Shown here one piece after another: positions 17,054 to 24,783 of a stretch of DNA of 64,000 bases. The notes beneath the pieces were generated by a model. The model did not search any database and was not told the DNA's origin. It saw only the letters and a list, made by a program, of their open reading frames with translations. This stretch comes from Bacillota bacterium (lineage in GTDB: Bacteria > Bacillota > Clostridia > Clostridiales > Caloramatoraceae): positions 1-64,000 of the forward strand of contig JAEZLD010000048.1 of assembly GCA_023415335.1 (NCBI GenBank), in the 5' to 3' direction. A program made the translations under genes and the position numbers. Each line of letters opens with the position of its first letter. The first letter of the stretch is position 1.

Positions 17054-17111
17054 GACCATCTGTACATCAACTAATCAACTGCTCAATTAATATATTGATG
17101 GACAGATGGCC
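17054..17111 (-). terminator. Attenuating hairpin between binding-protein and ATPase genes
   Basis: On the minus strand GGCCATCTGT pairs with ACAGATGGTC, with an inner CATCAA/TTGATG extension, followed by seven T residues. Such a partial terminator after the binding-protein gene would let the lipoprotein be made in excess over the membrane components. Confidence 0.75.
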
Positions 17112-17120
17112 TTTAATTAA

Positions 17121-18179
17121 TTAATCCATAGAAGATTCCATATGCTTAGTATATAGATCAGTAATTGCCGTCTTGTTATCAGAAACCCATCCTTCATCAT
17201 AGTTATCGAATAACTTTATCTCGCTCTGAGGAGTCATATAATCTGCCAGCTTTACGCCTGCACGAAGTGGACGTACAGTCAGATTTGACCCAACGGCACT
17301 CTGAATCTTCTCAGACAGCATATAGTCAACAAATTTCTTTGCATTTTCGGGGTGCTTGCAGCCAGCTAATATCTGAACAGACTCTCCAGGGAAAATTGCT
17401 CCTTCTTTAGGGAATACTACCTTTACATGGGCGCCTTGCTTAACATAGTTAGCTGCTGGATCTTCCCAAGTAAGCCCTACAGCATACTCTCCTTCTGCAA
17501 CGCCTTTATAAACCTGGCTTGAACTGTTGCACATTTTACCATCAAGGTTCTTTATAAATTTATCAACAAAGCTCCATGCCTCATCAGATAGAGGATCATT
17601 TCCAGTTCCCATTCCATAAAGCATAGCTATCAGAGACTGAAAAGCAGAGCTAGAGTTTACAGGATCGCCAAATGCTATTTTACCTTTTAATTCAGGATTG
17701 AGAAGATCTTCAAATCCTTCAAGCTTTATATCACCAATCAAATCTGTATTTACAATCAAAACAGTTGGGTCAGCAAATGCAGGAGTAAAATATCCAGTAG
17801 TATTACGGAAAGCTTCCATCATGTTTGTATCTTCCTTAGATACATACTGGGCAAAAAGGTCTTTTGATGACTCCAGCATAGTACGGTCAGCAACCCAGAA
17901 GATATCACCTAATGGATTTGCCTTCTCGGATTCTGCTCTTTTTAGCAGTTCTCCAGTACCAGCAGTAACAACTTCCACCTTAATTCCAGTATCCTTCTCA
18001 AACTCTGGAATAACTGCATTGTTTAACGATTCGCTACGAGAGGTGTAAACAACAAGAACTTGCTCTTCTTTTGAATCGGCTTTGTCATTTGTAGTAGTTT
18101 TCTTACTTCCACAAGCGGCCATACTTATTACCATAGCTACAGCTAGTGATGCTGCGATTAATTTTTTCAATCCTTTCAC
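17121..18179 (-). CDS. ABC substrate-binding lipoprotein, AfuA/HptA-like (organophosphate sugar?)
   Basis: This 352-aa lipoprotein has a signal peptide with lipobox SMAAC and a type 2 periplasmic-binding fold starting QVLVVYTSRSESLNN. I choose GTG 18179 (MKGLKKLIAAS) because GGAGG abuts the upstream ATG at 18188 but is ideally spaced from the GTG. The family is annotated as Fe3+-binding, but the adjacent Tyr pair that binds iron in FbpA is absent: the corresponding stretch reads GAIFPGESVQILAG. The related proteins AfuA and HptA bind hexose phosphates. With a HptRS-like sensor pair and deoBC beside it, a sugar-phosphate ligand is more plausible than iron. The specificity is inference. Confidence 0.88.
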   Translation of the reverse strand: MKGLKKLIAASLAVAMVISMAACGSKKTTTNDKADSKEEQVLVVYTSRSESLNNAVIPEFEKDTGIKVEVVTAGTGELLKRAESEKANPLGDIFWVADRTMLESSKDLFAQYVSKEDTNMMEAFRNTTGYFTPAFADPTVLIVNTDLIGDIKLEGFEDLLNPELKGKIAFGDPVNSSSAFQSLIAMLYGMGTGNDPLSDEAWSFVDKFIKNLDGKMCNSSSQVYKGVAEGEYAVGLTWEDPAANYVKQGAHVKVVFPKEGAIFPGESVQILAGCKHPENAKKFVDYMLSEKIQSAVGSNLTVRPLRAGVKLADYMTPQSEIKLFDNYDEGWVSDNKTAITDLYTKHMESSMD

Positions 18180-18188
18180 TTTACCCAT

Positions 18189-18580
18189 CCTCCGAAATCA
18201 TTTTAGATAAATTGTTGCAACCATTATCTTTGAGAAAATTCTAACATTTATTTTTTTTTATGTATATCCGAAAAAAAATAAAAAAGGTGGAAAATACAAA
18301 AATTTTGTCTTTTTCTGTTGTATCTGTTCACTAGCGTGTAGTATCTTCTCATTATAGATGCAGGCAGGGTTATCATGGATGTGTCCGGAGGCGAGAAATG
18401 CTAACAGCCTTCTATGAAAAAACATAGAAGGCTGTTTTATAATTATTAAAGGTTCACCTAATCAGTATATTAAATTTGCCTACTAAATCAGAAGCCTCCG
18501 CTGATGCTCCTTCAAAAGACATCAGGTCAAGCTACTTGTTAATGAGTCAGGAGAAACATTACAGTAAAGAACAGGTCACC
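18189..18580. other. Intergenic region upstream of the ABC operon, with hairpin repeat
   Basis: The first 180 bp are very AT-rich and should contain the ABC operon promoter on the minus strand; no clear -35/-10 pair was picked. From 18375 a short plus-strand frame reads MDVSGGEKC then stop, possibly a relic, followed by hairpin copy 2. The remaining bases up to the broken WYL gene show nothing recognisable. Confidence 0.4.
18404..18437. repeat. Hairpin repeat, copy 2
   Basis: Identical to the 13-bp stem, AAAAAA-loop hairpin at 9655-9688 and in the same orientation, again followed by T-rich sequence on the plus strand. The two copies bracket the complete transporter/two-component/deoBC block. 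Confidence 0.75.
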
Positions 18581-19608
18581 TTATTCCAAGCTGCAAACCG
18601 CTTCCCGAAGCATTCCCGCATATTCCGCCTTCACATGCTGGGGACCTTTAATCTTTACCTTTCCACCAAAACCAAACACCCAACTATAAAAGATGTGACT
18701 TACTGCAATATCTACAACGGCTCTAAATGAGTTCATGTCGTTTGCGTATGTAGTAACATCCTCGCCAAGCCGGTCAATAATGGAATCCATAACACTGTTG
18801 TCGCATATCAATTCAACTTCTTCATGCTCGCTGTTAAACATTAGGAATGTTATATAATGTATTCCTCAATATCAAATCCCTCTGGGGCAGGAGTTCCGTC
18901 TTCTTTCAAGATAACCGGACACTTAGCAATTAGGTCTACTCTAAAGCACCCAAGACGCTGTTTATTTTCGTAAACACCAATCATATAATAACAAGCACCA
19001 TTCCACACAAGATGAAGGGGCGTAATTGTGTACGGCTCACCATTGTGTTTCAATTTTTTCTCTTTTCATACATTGTATTGAAAATACTGTAAGGAGATTT
19101 TCTTGTTCGCGTTGATTGCATCGTTAATGGCATCAACAATAATGTAGATTCTTTCATTTCCAACCTTAATGCGGCCTTCACAGCTTACATTCCTTTTAAG
19201 ACTAGCAGCAGCATAAGATCCAGCCATAGAACTAAGTTTCTCAGCCAGTTCTTTGCTTTTGCTTGAATTTATGAATTTTGACGATTCAACAGCGTCAATC
19301 AATAATTTTAACTCTGGAATATCAAATTTTCGTCCAAATAGATTGTATCTATTCTGCGTAGATTTAACCTCTTCGATTTCAAACCCCAACTGCCTGAGCA
19401 GTTCAATCTCAGCTTTGATTGTTTGACGATGTGATCTGATTCCATATTTCTCCCCTAAAATTCGAATCAGCTGAGCAGTTGTAAGAAAATGCTCTTCGTC
19501 TATTTGCTCACATAAAATTTTTGCCAAGTACAACGGCCTTAATTTTGCGTTGTTATCCATTTGCCCACCTTCAATACAGATAAACATTTTACAGGTTGTA
19601 TCTGACAC
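18581..19608 (-). pseudogene. WYL-domain transcriptional regulator, broken by a stop and a frameshift
   Basis: Three pieces rebuild one WYL regulator of about 330 aa. The 5' part (19608-19066) has the winged helix (LTTAQLIRILGEKYGIRSHRQTI) and the start of the WYL domain. An in-frame TGA at 19066-19068 interrupts it; reading through gives KLKHNGEPYTITPLHLVW and YYMIGVYENKQRLGCFRVD, the rest of the WYL domain. After EEYII a frame change leads to MFNSEHEEVELICDNSV and the C-terminal WCX domain, ending at 18581. The likely true start is the ATG of MDNNAKLRP at about 19560. It lies downstream of the kinase-helicase operon in the same direction and may once have regulated it. Confidence 0.85.
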
Positions 19609-19613
19609 ACGGG

Positions 19614-19798
19614 GAGTATCTTATGTTTGTAAAACCAGCGGCTTCAAACTCTCAAACTATATCTAAATAGTTTTCTCCAGTAAGTCCCCAAGAGGATGCT
19701 GGAATTTAAGCCTCTCCAGTATGATTGTTCGTGTTTCCGCAGCCAACTAAAGAAAATAGCAAAGCCAATGCCAAACACAAAGATATAACCCTTCTCAC
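19614..19798 (-). pseudogene. Truncated lipoprotein gene
   Basis: From GTG 19798, with a good GAGGTGG site, a 30-codon frame gives a lipoprotein signal (RRVISLCLALALLFS then LVGC lipobox) and stops at TAA 19706-19708. Beyond the stop the same frame continues WGLTGENYLDIV, a TGA, then EFEAAGFTNIRYSP. This resembles the G-K-N-Y-x-D-V-V-x-x-L-E-x-A-G-F-T-N-I motif that recurs in secreted clostridial proteins. The gene therefore appears nonsense-mutated and truncated. A 30-aa lipopeptide could still be made. Confidence 0.55.
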
Positions 19799-19814
19799 TT
19801 TGCCCACCTCATAG

Positions 19815-19840
19815 AATCAACGCAGATATTATGCGTTGAT
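19815..19840 (-). terminator. Hairpin overlapping the last stop codon of the kinase-helicase operon
   Basis: ATCAACGCA pairs perfectly with TGCGTTGAT around a 7-nt loop. The DUF4236 gene's TAA is in the loop. The T-tract after it is weak, so termination may be partial. Confidence 0.55.
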
Positions 19841-20890
19841 TAATTCAGAGAAATCTCTGCAATTTTGAACATTTGAGACCTGAATTTCCACATTCAATCC
19901 CCCAGAGGATCGCAAAAACACCTGCCCATATAAGCATATTGGAAGCTGTCTGTTGTTGCTGTAACGGCGATCTGGCGTTCCGTTCTTATTAACAAACTGC
20001 CATGTATGTCCTACAACTTGAGCATCCTTCGGAACTCCTTCACTTTCAACAAATCTAACTTCAGAAGTTTGGACTCTAAAATCACTATAATCAATCATTC
20101 CCACTTTGCTTCCGCGTACAATGAAGACTTTATCAGGAAGAATAATCAACATTTCCTTCTTCAGTTTGATCTGTACAGTATCAATATTTGTATTGATGTA
20201 GAAGGGACGCCCTTTTTCGATTTGGCAAGGAATACGATTTAGGCTTCTCCCTGCACCAGCATGTAATTTCGTGTTCGAATTAAACTGCTCAGAAGTAATC
20301 TGCCACTCTTTTTTTCCTTCAGCCAGTAATTGCCATGCGCCAATTCTTCTGTCATGCTCATCTTTTGCTTCTGCATCAAAGGAATATTCCAATTCAACAC
20401 GGCCCGACTTGTGAGCCATGACCTTTAGAACAATACCAAGAACCAAAAGCAAGAAAAACACCGGCTGCGCAAATCCTAATAGAGAAAGCCAGATCAGCGC
20501 CGTACTCCATTTATTGAGTTTAATTGTTTTTTCTATAGTTTGAGAAATATTACCAGTCTCTGCAGCCTTAAATTGCTCAATACTTGCGCTTTCGATCGGA
20601 ATTTCTGCCTCATAATTGCTTGAAGGGTTGTAGTTTCCGGGATTGTAATTATTTCCTGAAGAGTTACCGTATCCTTGTGATCCGCCTCTTCTCCTTGAAT
20701 TTCGCTTTCCGGATTCATCAACATAAGATATTCCTGTTCCCGGAATAGAATATGTTCTTCTTGTTTTTCCGCTTGCTGTTTTTGTAATACGGTATCCTTT
20801 GGTACCCCAACTATATCCAATACCTGATTTGCTGAGATTGATCCTAAATCCCCCTCCAAGATTTATACTTTTTCTATATCTAAAGCCCAT
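19829..20890 (-). CDS. DUF4236 protein with a membrane hairpin, last gene of the phospho-signalling operon
   Basis: This 353-aa protein begins with a DUF4236 domain (residues 1-60, MGFRYRKSINLGGGFRINLSKSGIGYSWG, Gly-rich beta-strand repeats). It then has a low-complexity Asn/Gly/Ser/Tyr linker (65-95), a hydrophobic hairpin at about 133-165 (WLSLLGFAQPVFFLLLVLGIVL), and a C-terminal beta-rich domain (about 190-340). The SD GAGGAGG lies just before the ATG and the gene starts immediately after the PP2C stop. DUF4236 proteins are of unknown function. Its place at the end of the operon and its membrane segment make it a candidate anchor, effector or phosphorylation target; that is inference. Confidence 0.75.
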   Translation of the reverse strand: MGFRYRKSINLGGGFRINLSKSGIGYSWGTKGYRITKTASGKTRRTYSIPGTGISYVDESGKRNSRRRGGSQGYGNSSGNNYNPGNYNPSSNYEAEIPIESASIEQFKAAETGNISQTIEKTIKLNKWSTALIWLSLLGFAQPVFFLLLVLGIVLKVMAHKSGRVELEYSFDAEAKDEHDRRIGAWQLLAEGKKEWQITSEQFNSNTKLHAGAGRSLNRIPCQIEKGRPFYINTNIDTVQIKLKKEMLIILPDKVFIVRGSKVGMIDYSDFRVQTSEVRFVESEGVPKDAQVVGHTWQFVNKNGTPDRRYSNNRQLPICLYGQVFLRSSGGLNVEIQVSNVQNCRDFSELINA

Positions 20891-21625
20891 TCAAATAACC
20901 TCCTCAACTTCAATAAACACTACGCTAAGATCATCGTTTGAACCGTTTTTTAGGGCTTCTTCTATTATCTTATTGCACTTTTCTGTTGCTGCCATGTTTT
21001 GGATTAATGTGGCTTCCAGAAAATCAAGAGAAACATACTCATGAACACCATCTGAGGTGAGCAGATATTTTTTCCCTTTTGTAATAGATGAAACAGAGAT
21101 CTTTGCGGCGTAGTTTTCATTACCTCCACCTAAGCAACTAGTAATCTCATTCTTGTTACATAGTTCAGCTTCCTCATATCGTTGCATGCTACAAAGGTAG
21201 TTATAAACCGTATGATCCGATGTCAGCTGTTTTAAGTAATCGCCTTGCAACACATAAGCCCTGGTATTTCCCACATGAATAAGTTGATATTTCGTTTTGA
21301 AAAACAGGATCCCTGTTAGCGTCGTAGCCATATCCGAAAACTTGGGCTCCTGCTTTGCCTTTTCTAAAAGTGCAGTATTAATATCTAGGATCTCCGAACG
21401 AATATCAATACTCATGTCTATTGCAAGATCCCTTAAGGCATTTACAACAAAGTTTGATGCAACGGCACCACCGGCATTACCCCCAACACCGTCTGCAACA
21501 CAAACGATTCCACTTTGAACAGTGTCCAAAACCTGGCAACTATCCACAACAACATCTTTCCCAACAAGAACCGCGTCTTCGCTGGCTAATTTGTTTTTCC
21601 CAGCCTTTGTAACTACGCAGATCAT
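20891..21625 (-). CDS. PP2C-family Ser/Thr phosphatase
   Basis: This 244-aa single-domain phosphatase carries the metal-binding motifs of the PPM/PP2C family: SED near residue 17, VADGVGGNAGG (Asp45), ATTLTG (about 100-105), HVGNTRAYV (117-125), LLTSDGVHEY (Asp192) and NDDLSVVF (about 229-236). The ATG overlaps the stop of the AAA+ gene in TAATG, implying translational coupling. There is no transmembrane segment. It would reverse phosphorylation by the Ser/Thr kinase encoded in the same operon. Lone kinase/phosphatase pairs are common in Bacillota (PrkC/PrpC), but this pair is embedded in an unrelated operon and the kinase lacks PASTA repeats. Confidence 0.93.
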   Translation of the reverse strand: MICVVTKAGKNKLASEDAVLVGKDVVVDSCQVLDTVQSGIVCVADGVGGNAGGAVASNFVVNALRDLAIDMSIDIRSEILDINTALLEKAKQEPKFSDMATTLTGILFFKTKYQLIHVGNTRAYVLQGDYLKQLTSDHTVYNYLCSMQRYEEAELCNKNEITSCLGGGNENYAAKISVSSITKGKKYLLTSDGVHEYVSLDFLEATLIQNMAATEKCNKIIEEALKNGSNDDLSVVFIEVEEVI

Positions 21626-23502
21626 TAAATCGCCTCTTTAGTGCAGGTTAAAGCATACGGCATATTTTCAGCATCTATATCTTCAATCCTGATTCTGGCA
21701 TCGCCTTTCACGCCATGGTCAAACATATATCTTGCCAAAGGATTGATGAGTAAGCTTTCAACAAAGTTTCCGATTCCTCGACCACCGTTTGCAAGATTGC
21801 CCAACGCCTTTTCTTCCAAAATCTTCATAGCCTTTTCCGACAAAGTCAGCTCAATGTGTTTCTCTGTAACCAGGTTCCTAATAAGCTTATTAACCTGTGC
21901 CTCAAGGATAATCTTTGCTACAGGAGGACGAATGAAGTCAAAGACCACAATGTTTTCACCAATTCTATTCAGAATCTCAGGGCGTCCCAGCTCAAGTTTG
22001 AAATAATCCTCAATAGCCTGTCTTACGCGAGTTTGGACTTCTGAATATTCCATCTCCGCTGTAACATTGGGTTCTCTTACGCCAAGATTATTTCTTGTGT
22101 AAATTCCAAGGTTGCTAGTGAAGATTATGATACATTCAGAAAAATAAACCGTATTACCCTGGCCGTCCGTCATTCTACCATCTTCCAAGATTTGCAGGAA
22201 TTTATCGAAGATAGACGGATGTGCCTTCTCAATTTCATCAAACAGGAGGATAGAGAAAGGATTTTCCTTAACTGCGTTTGTTAGCTGGCCTCCTGCTTCA
22301 TATCCAACATATCCTGGAGGCGCTCCCAGCAATTTTTGGTCGCTGTGACTCTGGCTGTATTCACTCATATCAAATCGAATACAGCAGCTCTCGTCTCCAA
22401 ACAGTTTCTCGGCCAGCGTCTTTGCGGTTTCCGTTTTACCAGTACCAGTCGGTCCTGCAAAGAAAAGAATTCCCTTGGGCTTGGCGTGGGAAGAGCTCTG
22501 TAATCCAGCCATGCCGGTAACAGCTCGTTTTACAACATCCAGTGTTTTTATGATAGCAAAATCCTGACCTTTTACGCGCTTTTGGAAATCTGCGTGAGCT
22601 GTCTTTAATTCATTCTCATCAAGGGCATCCCAAGGATTCTCTTTAATTCCATAACGGTATAAATCAATTACCGATGCCATCTGTCTAATTCTGGTCTTTT
22701 CATTTTTACAAAGTCTTCTTAGCCCATTGATCTCAGTAAAGCTAAACCCTTCAGTAAGGCCTACAAATTTATCTTGAATCTTATCAAGTTCTTCCGGATG
22801 TTCTTGATAATAAGGAAAATCTTCATCATATACATCTGCAGCGAAAAAGCTCATGAAATTTTCTCCTTTAATGAGCCGTTCGCGTTCTTCTTTGGAAGGG
22901 GTTCCAAGGCTTATGGTCTTCACATTGGGATTATCCAAATAGAACCAAGCAGGAATATCGTTGACCTTATTAACGATCATTACAACAATATTTTTTAATG
23001 TCCCGTTTTCTGTACGGACATCCTTTCCTTCCATAGAAGATAGGATTAAGTTTGTGAAACTATCTACTTCAGATTGTTCTATTCCATCGGGAGTCGTAAT
23101 GTATCTTGAAGCAAGATTCATAACAATTGCAGTAGACTGTTTATTTTGATTTACAGCAGTTCTAATTATAGAAGTTGCTGAATTACTCTTTCCCTTAAAA
23201 TCACATCTTATGTATTTACCTTCAAGTTTTGCGTTTGCAATCTCAGCAAAAGACTCAACATGACCTTCCTCACAAGAATTATAAAATCCCTGCATGCTGT
23301 CAAAAAAGACAATCGATTGATATCCAAGGTCCTTAAAATAATAGTGCAGGTACTCAGGCAAGCGCAAAATGCTGCCTTTAGAAATGCTTCCCTCTGTAGG
23401 GTATTGATACACATCGAGAACATTGCCTTCGAGAATAATCAAGGGTTTGATTCTGCTAAAAATACCCAGTTCTCTGTGCCATTTTGGAATATATTCTTCC
23501 AT
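21625..23502 (-). CDS. ClpB/ClpA-like AAA+ ATPase with a degenerate first module
   Basis: This protein of about 625 aa has a C-terminal Clp/Hsp100 NBD2: Walker A GPTGTGKTETAK (about residues 350-361), pore-loop region GAPPGYVGY, Walker B ILLFDEIEKAHP, sensor 1 IIFTSNLG, an arginine-finger region GRPEILNRI, and a ClpB D2-small domain. Residues 1-290 resemble an AAA module (LIILEGNVLDVYQYP, then VVMIVNKVNDIPAWF), but no Walker A is visible there, and neither are the Clp N-domain repeats. I prefer ATG 23502 (MEEYIPKW) with GGAGG 7 nt upstream over the in-frame GTG at 23517. It probably remodels or unfolds a protein partner in the system. No ClpP-binding loop was identified. Confidence 0.88.
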   Translation of the reverse strand: MEEYIPKWHRELGIFSRIKPLIILEGNVLDVYQYPTEGSISKGSILRLPEYLHYYFKDLGYQSIVFFDSMQGFYNSCEEGHVESFAEIANAKLEGKYIRCDFKGKSNSATSIIRTAVNQNKQSTAIVMNLASRYITTPDGIEQSEVDSFTNLILSSMEGKDVRTENGTLKNIVVMIVNKVNDIPAWFYLDNPNVKTISLGTPSKEERERLIKGENFMSFFAADVYDEDFPYYQEHPEELDKIQDKFVGLTEGFSFTEINGLRRLCKNEKTRIRQMASVIDLYRYGIKENPWDALDENELKTAHADFQKRVKGQDFAIIKTLDVVKRAVTGMAGLQSSSHAKPKGILFFAGPTGTGKTETAKTLAEKLFGDESCCIRFDMSEYSQSHSDQKLLGAPPGYVGYEAGGQLTNAVKENPFSILLFDEIEKAHPSIFDKFLQILEDGRMTDGQGNTVYFSECIIIFTSNLGIYTRNNLGVREPNVTAEMEYSEVQTRVRQAIEDYFKLELGRPEILNRIGENIVVFDFIRPPVAKIILEAQVNKLIRNLVTEKHIELTLSEKAMKILEEKALGNLANGGRGIGNFVESLLINPLARYMFDHGVKGDARIRIEDIDAENMPYALTCTKEAI

Positions 23503-23561
23503 TTTCCTGCCTCCCACTCTTTGTTCTACACGCTATTGATTACTGTTGATTTTTTCTTGAA

Positions 23562-23571
23562 ATATAGTATA
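23562..23571 (-). promoter_or_regulatory. TATACTATAT element inside the operon
   Basis: The 76-nt gap before the AAA+ gene is the largest between the operon's enzyme genes. It contains TATACTATAT on the minus strand, identical to the core of the palindromic -10/operator of the XRE gene at 34334-34346. It could be a second XRE binding site or an internal promoter; no good -35 was found. Confidence 0.4.
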
Positions 23572-23593
23572 ACCTTAATCTGGGCAATTCATT

Positions 23594-24175
23594 TTACCCA
23601 CGATATGGGGTAAAGCCTGGCTTATGTATCCCCACAGAAACAATACCGTCTGTCGTCGTAAAATTTTGAATTCTGTTCCCATTTTCCCGTAAATACCAAT
23701 CATACAATCCGCGGTATTTCTCTTTTAAGATGTGAATCCTTTGATTGGTAGATCCACGCAAAACCAGACCAGCATTCTTTTCTTCAATATATGGTCCATC
23801 AACAAGAACTGCAATATAAGGCAGAATATCATTTGCTAGTGAGTTTGTTGCTGTGAATTCCTCGCGGGTATATCCAGTATAGACTAAAATGTCCTCAGAA
23901 ATATCATGAAGTTTCTTTAATAAATCAAGCAATTCTGATGCTTGATCCAGTGGTTCACCGCCAGAAATAGTAAATCCATCAATTGTATGGTCTGTAGCGA
24001 GTCTCTTAATCAGTTCTAAAAGCCTATCAACTGATATCTCATATTCTTCTTTCTGATTCCACAACTCCGGATTACTACAACCTTTGCAGGCGCGTTTACA
24101 ACCACAGAGCCATATACCAACTCTATTACCAGGACCCAAAACTTTTACGGGATACAATATTCTTGCTACATTCAT
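23594..24175 (-). CDS. Small radical SAM protein (NrdG/activase-like)
   Basis: This 193-aa radical SAM enzyme has the CxxxCxxC [4Fe-4S] motif at Cys26-Cys30-Cys33 (CKRACKGC) and the SAM-binding GGEP motif (SGGEPLDQ, about residue 76). Its size and the start (RILYPVKVLGPGNRVGIWL) resemble anaerobic ribonucleotide reductase activase and other glycyl-radical activases. No glycyl-radical enzyme is nearby, so the usual partner is missing. The ATG overlaps the FHA gene's stop (ATGA-type overlap), so it is tightly co-translated with signalling proteins. It may install a modification or radical on another operon product, or act on nucleotides; that is speculation. Confidence 0.88.
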   Translation of the reverse strand: MNVARILYPVKVLGPGNRVGIWLCGCKRACKGCSNPELWNQKEEYEISVDRLLELIKRLATDHTIDGFTISGGEPLDQASELLDLLKKLHDISEDILVYTGYTREEFTATNSLANDILPYIAVLVDGPYIEEKNAGLVLRGSTNQRIHILKEKYRGLYDWYLRENGNRIQNFTTTDGIVSVGIHKPGFTPYRG

Positions 24176-24783
24176 CTGTCCACCTTGAAAGTCAAATAAG
24201 CAGCAAGTTCTTGTCTCTCGCCATTAATCACTTTGCCACCAAGGCCAATCTCATCGCCTTCTTGCAATGCGGTCGGTACATCATTGTCAATGGGCTTATC
24301 GTTTACAAATGTTCTGTTTGTGGCACTCAGGTTTTCAATAAAAACCTTTCCAGCAACTATCGTCAATTTTGCGTGCTGACGACTAACATATGAACGCTGT
24401 TTCAAATAGTCCTTCAATTCGGCTTCCCGGCCTATAATCACAACTGGCGTATCAAAAGATTGAGAAAAATCACCACTAATTGAATCTAAAGAATATGAAA
24501 ACTTCTTCTCTTCATGTTTCGTAGGCCGAATATCTGAAATATCCTCTCCACATGTTTTACATTTTCGAGCTTGTGGAGGATTAATCGCACCACATTCACA
24601 AACTCTCGCCAAAGTTCCTTGCGATGCTGGTGGTTCTGTGGGAAGTTCCTTTTGAGCCTCTTCAAGAGCAGCATCCACAATACGAACTCCTGTTAGATCA
24701 CATTCACACTTTCGACACTCTAGCAAAACAGGCAGGTTGTTCTCACCACAGGAAGGGCAAACTTTATATTTCTCCAAAGCCAT
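24172..24783 (-). CDS. FHA-domain protein with two zinc ribbons
   Basis: This 203-aa protein has two N-terminal zinc ribbons (Cys9-Cys12/Cys23-Cys26 and Cys62-Cys64/Cys75-Cys78) and a C-terminal FHA domain (about residues 112-195). The phosphothreonine-binding residues are Gly118-Arg119, Ser134-Arg135, His137 and Asn156. FHA domains bind phosphorylated Thr peptides, so this is the expected reader of the operon's kinase. The zinc ribbons may contact nucleic acid or the helicase, which carries its own N-terminal ribbon. Its start overlaps the upstream stop (TAATG) and its end overlaps the radical SAM start, placing it at the centre of a co-translated group. Confidence 0.92.
   Translation of the reverse strand: MALEKYKVCPSCGENNLPVLLECRKCECDLTGVRIVDAALEEAQKELPTEPPASQGTLARVCECGAINPPQARKCKTCGEDISDIRPTKHEEKKFSYSLDSISGDFSQSFDTPVVIIGREAELKDYLKQRSYVSRQHAKLTIVAGKVFIENLSATNRTFVNDKPIDNDVPTALQEGDEIGLGGKVINGERQELAAYLTFKVDR

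Noticed and set aside
17121..18179. Ferric iron uptake as the function of the ABC system.
   Set aside because: The FbpA-type Tyr pair is absent and the sensor pair and deoBC context fit a sugar-phosphate. Not excluded, only judged less likely.
19066..19068. TGA recoding (selenocysteine or readthrough) in the WYL regulator.
   Set aside because: No SECIS-like hairpin was noticed after the TGA, the residue is not at a catalytic site, and a second lesion (frameshift) follows downstream.
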